Under the pieces are notes generated by a model. That model made no database searches and had not been told where the DNA came from. It saw only the letters and a list, made by a program, of their open reading frames with translations. A DNA stretch of 64,000 bases, from NCBI GenBank assembly GCA_037367355.1, contig CM074695.1:682001-746000 (forward strand), read 5' to 3'. The position numbers were made by a program, and so were the translations under genes. Position 1 is the stretch's first letter. Every line of letters begins with the position of its first letter. The DNA comes from Neoscytalidium dimidiatum. Its lineage: Eukaryota; Ascomycota; Dothideomycetes; Botryosphaeriales; Botryosphaeriaceae. Shown piece after piece: positions 55,901 to 64,000 of the stretch.

Positions 55901-57919
55901 CGGCGTGTAAATTACTGTCGCGGCGACGGAAGGTTGAATCAGGCAGAGAGGCGACTGCCCGCTGTCTCGACAATGCCATCACCCGCGATGTCGGTTTAGC
56001 CGTGCTTGGGGATCGTCGACGTCTTCCCCCCGGATGCATGGCGTAATGCCCCCCTGCCTTGACGTCGATCAGGGTTCCGGCACAGGGAAGGGGTGGGCGG
56101 GCGCGCTGCCGGACACGGCGGAAAGGCTCCTCTGCCGCTTGGTCGAGGGATGACGGCACACGTGGAATATGCCGTCGCCGCTGTGTCTCGGCGATTTTCG
56201 TTGTCATGCATTGCCGGTGTGAGAGTGTCCTGGATCGGCGCTCGGCAGCCGGGGTTGGGGTTTTGGTTGTTGTTAGAGATTCATGCGGGGGGGAACCGGG
56301 GCGTGGGGAGGTTCTGTGGTTGTTGGTGTTACAGGTGGTGGGGTTCAGAGTTTTGTGGCTCTTTCTTGCCGGCTTCGGTCGGGTTGACTTTGCCTTTGAG
56401 GTATGCTTTCGTCGCGGAGACTATTCGTATATCTCCATGCGGCAACGCTTGTTTGGTTGGGGACTGCAAAGCGGGGGGGGGGGAAGCAAGTGCTAGCCAT
56501 GATGATGAGGAACACATTGGCCTGACTGTTGTTTGAGAACGTGAATATACCGGCAGGGTCGGGTTTTGCACGAGAGGCAAGGAGAAACTCTGTTCTGCTG
56601 GGTTTGGGGAATACTCTAAGAACACTTTCTCTGTCTTCCTTTGCTTCCTTGCCTCCTGAAGTATGATGTATACACGTGTCAGTCAGATTTTGAACCCTAC
56701 GTTGTGATGCGATTGTGGCTGAAATGCAGTTTCGAAGCTCGGAAAGATTTGGTTCCCAGGGTCACAACCTTTGGCGTGCCGGAAGCCTGCGTGTCTGTCG
56801 TGAAATTCACCTCTTTTGGCTTTCCTCCCAGATGTTTTGGCCACCCGGGAACGAATTAATGGTTCAACCTCCTCATTGAAGGTCGTAGAGGTGGAATCCT
56901 TTAGAGAGTGTTGCACGCGAGGGTTTGGTATTACTTCGTAGTCTGAGAGATGTGATATGCACGTCAAAGGCTGAGACGCAGAGGATCAGAAGTGGGGTGA
57001 GATGGGCAAAGGAAGATTGTTTGTAATCATCACTTGAATCCTGTAGCAATAGCGTGGTGAGCCGCGTGGAATTGAAGTTGGAGATAATGAGTCTGCTACT
57101 TATATCTGGTATTGTAAGGTCCGCTTATATACTGGAAGCGATCACTGGTTTTGTAATTCAATAAGATAGATCGACTGCTGATTCGACTACGTCTGATTTT
57201 GTCTGGCGTAGGAAGTATTGAGAGATTTACAAGAAGTTCAGAAATCGGGAATTTCGAGCTCCGTAGTTGCTGCATAGCAGTATCAATGGTCTTCGGGACC
57301 TTGAGTGGACGAAATAAGGTATCTCGTTGAAAGGCCAGCGGGAGAGATTTCCGTAGCGAAGGTGACGTTGAGGTTTCAGGGGTAGATCAAAGATGCTCTC
57401 ATGATGGAGATAACCAATTAAAATGGTAAGTTTAAGCGACCAATGCTATTGAGAAAGAGATATGCGCAGGGTAAGTTTTTGGAACGACGGAAAGGTCGGC
57501 AGGTTTGATAAGACTATTTAGGCGATCTTCTAGTACGTGGTACATTCAAAATAGAATGTCTACCAGACTGTGTACGTACATGCGGCTAAATAAACGAAAT
57601 CCTTCCTCGAAACCCTTCAGTATTATTAATATCATTCCCCACTGTATCAACAAGCATCTACTATGACATCCTAATAATATTCGAGAATACAAGAGCTAAG
57701 CACATAACACATGTAATAGAAGTTTTGACATACTGACTAGACCAGTCATGGCACAGCTTTACCCATGGATGTTACCATAATATCAACCATATACTGTTCA
57801 TAATGACTCATATGCCACTCACCTTGCATCCTCACTAACTGCCGAGCTTAATCGCATATCTCTAACACGGTGGCAACGATCTCAGCTTTACAGTATCTAG
57901 ACACAAATCTCCCCCTTGA
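52959..57919. other. 5 kb gene-poor interval
   Basis: No gene is supported. The first 2 kb are pyrimidine-rich (many T-runs, short Cys/Ser/Phe frames). From 54900 to 56500 the sequence is GC-rich with homopolymer runs, and from about 56990 to 57900 it is distinctly AT-rich with stops in every frame. No terminal repeats or transposon protein motifs were found. The right end is the 3' flank of the GH125 gene. Confidence 0.5.
55603..55626. repeat. (TC)12 microsatellite
   Basis: Twelve TC dinucleotide units in the gene-poor interval. Confidence 0.9.
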
Positions 57920-59524
57920 TCACGCCGTCTCCTTAAATCTCGGTTGAAAGCTCTGCGCCAGAATATCCGGCTTGTTGACCTCGAGTTCCAGGATCATCTG
58001 GCCAAAAAGACCATTGGCCCACGAGAACCTGTCATCCTGATTAGCCCTCTTGCACTTTTCACAATCTGAAAGAAGCTGGAGAGCAACATACCACTGCCTC
58101 GTCCACTGACTCTGATCAAAACTGTTCACGCTCTCATGCACCAGCCCCAGCCCATTCGTACTCCCCAGAATCTCCCTCAACTGTCCCTTGATCTCCGTAT
58201 CATCCTCGCTCGTCAAGATCCGCACGATGCTCGCCATCGGCCAGGCCGTTCCCGGACGAATATGCGGGCTGCCCACCGCACTGATGACAGGCCCTTCTGA
58301 CCACCACGGATTGCTGTCACTTAACACGAACTTCCTCGTGTTCTGATAGACTGCGTCATCCTTGTCCAAATACCCTATAAACGGCAGCGACAAGAGGCTC
58401 GGGATGTTCGCATCGTCCATCAGATTCCGCCCGCCGTACCCATCCACCTCGAACGCGTAGATCTGGCCGCGCCCGTCCGGGCTGGGCACGATGGCGTGCG
58501 CGTCGACCGCATCGCGCAGCGCCGCCGCCATGTCGCTCATCTCGCGCGCCAGGCCCGGCGGCGCGTTCGGCAGCTGTGCCATGATGTCGGCGCCGGCCTC
58601 GAGATAGCGCGCGAACATCATGTTGGCCGGGATGAGGAACTGGAAGATGCTGGCGTCGTCGCTGGGGCGGAAGGGCGAGCGGATGAGGCCCGTCCGGTTG
58701 ACCGGGTTCCCGAGGCCGAAGTTGTTGAGAGTTCCGGTGGCCGTGTTGGTCTGCGATTGGAAGGTGTAGGACGATTCGAGGGCGGCACCATCGGGCGCGT
58801 AGGTGGGGGACGTCATGTTACGCACGACTGCCAGGATGGACTGAATGGCTGGGATCCACTGGAATTTGCTGAAGAAGGCGGTGTCGCCGGTAGCGTTGTG
58901 GTAGTCGTGCGAGATCTGCAGGAAGGCGGCGAAGCTGTCGAGCTCGAAGTTGCAGGTGAAGACGACGCGGTTGTCATAGGGCGGCCGGACGTTGTAGACG
59001 GCGCCATTGATGTCAGGTGGGATTCCAGATTCGGGAGGGGCGAGGAAGGCGTTGCAGTAAGGTGAGGTGTTGAGGTAGCGCGCCTGTAGGTTTATCACGC
59101 CCCGGTATAGGGAGGCAATATCGTCTAAGGATGAGTTCAGAATGGATCGGTACGATTGTAGTTGGTTCGCGGAATCGCGTATCCACATGGCGTTGATATC
59201 GCCGGTGATGATGAAGCAGAGGTCTTCCTCGGAATTGTTTGCTGCGAAGCCTTTCCATTTTATAGCAGTGTCTAAGGTATTGGGATAGCTGTTCTCAAAG
59301 AGACGGAACAAGTCCGGGTCAGTAATCACATTCTCCATGCGGCTGATGACATCTTCGACGGCTGAAGAATTGAAAGTGCGACATGCTGGCGCTGGGCGTT
59401 GGTACGACAGATTGTAGACGCCTCTAGAGAATGGCTCATGTCGCTGCCGTGAGTAGCTCGAGTAATCAGGACACTGCTGAGCGAAAGACGTAGCCAAGAG
59501 CAAGGCAAGAGCCAGGACCCTCAT
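57920..59524 (-). CDS. GH125 exo-alpha-1,6-mannosidase, secreted
   Basis: Two exons, complement(join(57920..58028,58092..59524)), 513 aa. GH125 enzymes remove alpha-1,6-linked mannose from glycans. The start is ATG 59524, which opens a good signal peptide (MRVLALALLLATSFAQQ); the 73 in-frame codons before it are leader-like. Family blocks are GDINAMWIRDSANQLQSY, FTCNFELDSFAAFLQISHDY, FGLGNPVNRTGLIRSPFRPS, DDASIFQFLIPANMMFA, DGYGGRNLMDDANIPSLLSL and SPHIRPGTAWPMASIVRILT, then GLGLVHESVNSFD. The 63-bp intron at 58029-58091 (GTATGT...GACAG) has no stop and a length divisible by three, so an unspliced reading inserts 21 residues. Splicing gives RQWFSWANGLFGQM, the usual GH125 C-terminal block, and I take that as the true form. 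N-glycosylation sites are numerous. Confidence 0.92.
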   Translation of the reverse strand: MRVLALALLLATSFAQQCPDYSSYSRQRHEPFSRGVYNLSYQRPAPACRTFNSSAVEDVISRMENVITDPDLFRLFENSYPNTLDTAIKWKGFAANNSEEDLCFIITGDINAMWIRDSANQLQSYRSILNSSLDDIASLYRGVINLQARYLNTSPYCNAFLAPPESGIPPDINGAVYNVRPPYDNRVVFTCNFELDSFAAFLQISHDYHNATGDTAFFSKFQWIPAIQSILAVVRNMTSPTYAPDGAALESSYTFQSQTNTATGTLNNFGLGNPVNRTGLIRSPFRPSDDASIFQFLIPANMMFARYLEAGADIMAQLPNAPPGLAREMSDMAAALRDAVDAHAIVPSPDGRGQIYAFEVDGYGGRNLMDDANIPSLLSLPFIGYLDKDDAVYQNTRKFVLSDSNPWWSEGPVISAVGSPHIRPGTAWPMASIVRILTSEDDTEIKGQLREILGSTNGLGLVHESVNSFDQSQWTRQWYVALQLLSDCEKCKRANQDDRFSWANGLFGQMILELEVNKPDILAQSFQPRFKETA

Positions 59525-60602
59525 CGTCGCGTTCTCTCTGAGAGAGAGAAAGCGTATGAAACTTAGTACAGCTCCGCGTACGAGAAGCAGGGGGTGACGA
59601 TGCAGCCGACAGATTCGGTTTGCGGGTACGGCTGCAATATATGTAGCCGTGCAGAGACAGGGGCTCCATTTCAAGAAGCAAGTAACGCGCCTAGAAGAGG
59701 AGTCTGTGGGTATGCGTGACCGCTTTGCTTCGCAACCTTCCATGATTGGCTAGTTCGGCCCAATATAACGCATGACCGGGGCGAAGAGTTCTTACTGCTT
59801 GGCGCATCAGCAAGTACGATTATTTTTAGTGAAATGTTAGCTTTAGCCTAAACCTAATTTTTCAGTATGGAAGACGCTGTGAGTGATCAACTTCTCGCTC
59901 GATCTTTCTCTAAATAGGAAGGAGGCTGTGACGGAGCATATAAGAAAGATCTCACACTCTGATCTAGTGCGCGAAAGCGCAAGGTACGGCGCAGCTTGAG
60001 AGAAATCGTCTAGATGCGACTTAAATTAGATTAACTTTTGGAGCGAATGTAGATGGCCCCAAGACATTCAGCCTGACTTAGCTGAGCGTTGCGCGGGACT
60101 ATGTTGCTCGCGGCTATCTTGCCTAGACGAAACTAGCTTCGTGAGCTTGGGTCTAAGGCGATTCAAGTAGGAAACTTTCAATAATGAAATTCCATTTTGG
60201 TGCAGCCAGAACCTCCCGTTAGTATGCTTTGAATAGAATCGTGAAGAAAGAAAAAAAAATTTGCAATGATAATCTTCAACTGTTGTAATTGAATGATAGA
60301 GCATCCTTTGTGTTTACCTGCCGCTGGTGTAACCTTTGCGAGCATTTTATTCTGCAGCTCTCAAATTAGCTAAAAAGCCACGGGATTACCTGCCTCAGAA
60401 CGAGATGCGGATAACGTATGGCTGTGAAAAGGCTCTCGGTGTCTAGCATGTGACACCTCCTCGCCTCTACTAGCTAATCAAGGAAGGCGGTTTCCTGAGC
60501 AGTTCAGAATCCAAAGGTCTAATACCGGGACGTTGATGGATGCACGGTGTCCACTCCTGATGGGACATGGGGCTTTCAGTCTGGCGTCAATGTTGGCTCC
60601 CT
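59525..60602. other. Intergenic interval, AT-rich
   Basis: About 1.1 kb upstream of GH125 (-) and downstream of the Mpp6-like gene (also -). The in-frame extension of GH125 to 59743 is regarded as leader. The rest is AT-rich and has no gene. Confidence 0.6.
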
Positions 60603-61398
60603 TCAATCCCTTCCCTTCCTCTTGCTGGGACAGTCCTTCTTTGCGTGACCCTGCTTGCCACACACAAAACACTTCATATTTGCAGTACCACCACTTCCAG
60701 AGTTTGAAATGCTGGTCAGCGTATTCAGCTTGACGTGCGGCTTCTTCTTCCTGCGCTCTTCCGCTAGCTGGTGCGCCTTCTCCGTCTTCGCCTTCTTCTT
60801 CTCTTCTCGACTTTTCCGCGCCGCATCCTTGCGTGCCTCGCGAATCATCTTCGCTGCCGGATCATCGTCCTCCTCGCTCTCACTACTCTCCTCGCTGCTG
60901 CTGCTGTCCTCGTCCTTCTTCGCCGGCGCCGGCTTCTTGCCAAATGACATACGTCCGGTCTGCAGCAACTCTTCCTCATCGTCGCTGTCATCTTCATTGT
61001 CGAGGTCGGCGTACCCGGCGCTTACGACGCGCAATCCGTTCCGCTGTCGCGCCTCCTTCTCGGGCTCGCGGAAGGACAGCACCCAGCGCGTCTCGCCTGC
61101 CTCGGCGGCGGCGCGCTCGAGGGCTTGGTTGCGTTTCATCTCCTCAGCAGCGACTGCGGCGTTGACGGCTTCGAGGTCGGAAGGGGTTGCGGGCGACGAG
61201 GCGGCGGATGTGCGTTGGCGTTTGGCGGGGGGTCCGGATGGTGTGGACGGTTCTTTCGGCGAGGACTGAGCTGCTGCGGCGCGTTGCATGAACTGATTGA
61301 AGTTAGTACGCATATGCACAATCAGGACGTAGCTTCGGGAGTGGCACCTTCATGGTGAGAAGTCGCGAAGATGCGACCTTCGGTGTGTTTGGCGCCAT
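60603..61398 (-). CDS. Mpp6-like nuclear exosome cofactor with CCHC zinc knuckle
   Basis: Two exons, complement(join(60603..61292,61348..61398)), 246 aa. The 51-nt first exon ends in MK and the intron (GTGCCA...ATCAG) joins it to FMQR. The join rebuilds the N-terminal signature SRLLTMKFMQR, which matches the conserved start of Mpp6/MPHOSPH6 proteins that bind the RNA exosome and help Mtr4. A second short motif, GRMSFGKK (about 131-137), resembles the family's internal RMSFG block. Between them are an acidic run (DNEDDSDDEEE) and Lys/Arg-rich helix. The C terminus carries a perfect zinc knuckle, CFVCGKQGHAKKDC (C225, C228, H233, C238), with a basic tail, implying RNA binding. Yeast Mpp6 has no such knuckle as far as I know. 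An Air1-like knuckle protein is the alternative, but Air proteins have five knuckles. Confidence 0.8.
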
Positions 61399-62093
61399 GG
61401 CTGCAAATGTGTGCGTTCGGGCTAGAGAGTCAGTGGTAAATTGACTGGCGACCTTTACTGTAGTGTATAATGGCTGCGGGAGGGTCTTGTTGACTTTGAT
61501 ATAGATTTCAAGTAGCGCTCGAGGACGAGCGTGAAAACGAGCTGCGGAGGAGGAAGCGACTGCCGCAAAATGATGGGGCTCGCGACAGAAAACATGGGCT
61601 TATCGATAAGGCATGAGCGGAATGCTTAGTCGTAGCGACCACTGTAAAGCATACAAGTCCCGTGATGCATTATGCACCCAGAGATGAAATGGAGCTTATG
61701 GACGTGGATATTGATATATTTTGCTTTATTTAACAAATACTCAGCCAATTTAAACGCTCATGGAGTGAGAAGACGCAAGGAACAGATTCCAAAATACCCC
61801 AGCTTGAATGTCGTTAGTTCGCAAATGTATAGAATGAAAGCGATCAATTCATTTTAAGCATCTATGACGAATATTCTAACTTCAAATACATTTCCCCAAA
61901 TCAATTTCAGTCGTTGCGCCTTTGAGAGTGTTGATACATTACGCGCACAGGCCACTAGCGATGCAGCCAACCGCAGCGCCGGGGAAGGCCTTACATACAC
62001 ACTTGGCCGCAGCAGCTCGACGTCCACTGTGCTCCGGACGCTCGTCACCTCTCCGCTCCCCACCAAACCACGAACTGCACCACACCACCCACA
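61399..62093. promoter_or_regulatory. Divergent promoter region, Mpp6-like / NDUFS6
   Basis: 695 bp between two outward-facing ATGs. The middle (about 61600-61920) is AT-rich; a CACCA-rich leader directly precedes the ATG at 62094. No TATA box is obvious. Confidence 0.55.
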
Positions 62094-63058
62094 ATGCTCC
62101 GGCCCGCCATCCTCCGACCGCTGGCGCGTGCCGTCGTGGCGCCCCGCCTCGTCGTCTCATCCCGCACCTACGCCAGCAAGGAGCCGACGCCGTCCGTCGA
62201 CCAGGTGCCGGCCAACGACCCCAACCCGAAGGCGCCGGTGCAGAACGTCTCGGCCACAAACGCCGTGCCAACCTCGTCCGAGGGATCATTCGACCAGGTG
62301 CTGCAGGAGAGTGTCGAGCAGGCCGAGGCCCTGCGCACCACGCAGGCCCCCAACCGCAAGACCATCTGGAGCCGCAGCCAGAACCCGCGCGAGCGCGCCA
62401 TGGTGGGCCCGCGCTTCGAGCAGACGATCATGGCCGACCAGGTACGTTCGCCCTGTTATGTCCGGCTGGCGATTGGATAGGAAGGGGCGATGGATGCCGG
62501 GTAGCGGAGGACGGAGATGGGGTCGGTTGCGGGTAGATTGCTGCGGACGGATTGTTGCGGGAACGGAACATTGGGCATTGCGATGGCAGACTGAGGTTTT
62601 GGAAGCGCAATTGCTAACACCGGTTGATTTACTGCAGCCCCGTCCTTACGCCGCCATCGAACTCATTCACAAGCAGCCCGTCCGCTGGACCGACAAGCGT
62701 ACTGTCTCCTGCGACGGCGGTGGTGGTCCCCTCGGCCACCCCAGGATATTCATCAACGTCGACAAGCCGCAGATCTGCTGGTGCACGTATTGCGGTCTTC
62801 CTTTCGTAAGAAACCCTTTCATCTCGTACATGCAGCGGATATGGAAGCATTGGATAATTCAGACGCATGAAGACGTCTTTGTTGCTGATATGTCTCGATT
62901 GTATGTTTATTGACAAAACACTGTAATAGGCACACGAGCATCACAGGAAGACTATCGAGGCCTCAGACTCCAAGTCGTACCCACTGGACCCCACTGGCCA
63001 GCCCGGAGAGGTCGAATTTAGCCAGCAGGTTACCGACAGGCCGCTGGAGCAGAGGTGA
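62094..63058 (+). CDS. NADH:ubiquinone oxidoreductase subunit NDUFS6 (13 kDa type)
   Basis: Three exons, join(62094..62441,62638..62805,62930..63058), 214 aa; all joins keep frame. This is the zinc-binding subunit of mitochondrial complex I, needed for assembly of its peripheral arm. The N terminus is a mitochondrial presequence (MLRPAILRPLARAVVAPRLV, Arg-rich, no acidic residues). The conserved C-terminal half has SCDGGGGPLGHPRIFINVD and CWCTYCGLPFAHEHHRK. The likely zinc ligands are C141, H150, C165 and C168. Fungal members are longer than the human protein because of the presequence and an acidic, Pro-rich middle, as here. The last exon (43 codons) carries AHEHHRKTIE and a tail ending in DRPLEQR. 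Confidence 0.95.
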
Positions 63059-63489
63059 ATGTAGATGTGTAGAAAGAATTCAGTGGACATGCTAGTGACA
63101 TCGAGAGGGTGCTCAATGAGCGAGAGCTGAGTGTGTACATATAGGTGACTGCAATTTTAGCATTCGCTGCAATTCGGACGCGCCATTTTAACTCCCACAC
63201 CCATCCGCTGTGGCCACAAGTCCAACAAGGCTTTAGAGCGTTGAAGCTTCTGAGCTCATAAGTGGCTTGCATAAAATTCGAAAGGCGTTCAGAATTCAGT
63301 CATAATAGCAACTATTGAAGGGTTCCATTGGATATCTACCCATTATTTTCACATCCACACAGTGCCCCGGAGTTTCTGCAGAACAAAGCCATTTTCCTTC
63401 CTGCCCGACCTTGAGCAAAGTTAATCTGCAATACTCAAATGCTTTCCCAAAACGCCATGCTCGAACCAGCAGCAGTCGAAATCTGCACT
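63059..63489. other. Convergent 3' intergenic interval
   Basis: Between the 3' ends of the complex I gene (+) and the Hat2-like gene (-). No gene seen; mostly AT-rich with short frames. Confidence 0.6.

Positions 63490-64000
<511 letters not shown>

Overview
The window looks like nuclear DNA of a filamentous ascomycete (Pezizomycotina, plausibly Dothideomycetes). Genes are monocistronic, on both strands, and broken by short introns with GTRNGT/YAG ends. Intergenic DNA is long, GC-rich and full of simple repeats, and several proteins belong to fungus-typical families: a Pth11-related seven-helix protein, a GH125 mannosidase, a Ctk1-type kinase and a Hat2-like WD40 protein. There is no sign of bacterial operons, CRISPR, rRNA or tRNA genes. 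I found 18 supportable protein genes. I rebuilt exon joins by hand from reading frames and splice consensus, and start codons are ATG.

Layout. 0-6 kb: the 5' part of an unknown minus-strand gene, a DHH-family exopolyphosphatase (minus) and a divergently transcribed small unknown gene. 7-17.6 kb is accessory in character: a SnoaL/NTF2-like protein, a four-exon secreted protein, a secreted type-B carboxylesterase (minus) and a seven-exon rhodopsin-like membrane protein. 19-30 kb is a cluster of membrane or surface proteins: a kelch ectodomain with one transmembrane helix, a 730-residue polytopic protein, a cysteine-rich single-pass protein and an 864-residue unknown with an N-terminal membrane segment. 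31-37.6 kb: a Tyr/Trp/Arg-rich unknown, a UPF0047/YjbQ-like protein with a hydrophobic N-terminal extension, an F-box-like protein (minus) and GTP cyclohydrolase I (minus). 39.9-43.7 kb: a 1255-residue CTK1/CDK12-like kinase with an RS domain. 43.7-51.3 kb and 53-57.9 kb are gene-poor and flank a disordered, phospho-site-rich protein. 57.9-64 kb: a GH125 alpha-mannosidase (minus), an Mpp6-like exosome cofactor with a zinc knuckle (minus), the complex I subunit NDUFS6 and the 3' half of a Hat2-like histone-binding protein (minus, truncated by the window edge).

How the genes work together: I see no biosynthetic cluster. The housekeeping genes (polyphosphatase, GTP cyclohydrolase, CTD kinase, exosome cofactor, complex I, histone chaperone) are independent and are interspersed with secreted or surface genes. 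The points most worth following are lineage-restricted architectures: the membrane-anchored UPF0047 protein, the Mpp6 motif joined to a CCHC knuckle, the very long repeat-bearing kinase N terminus and the unknown membrane genes at 19-30 kb. One intron (in GH125) is a multiple of three and has no stop, so a plain ORF scan would misread it as coding.
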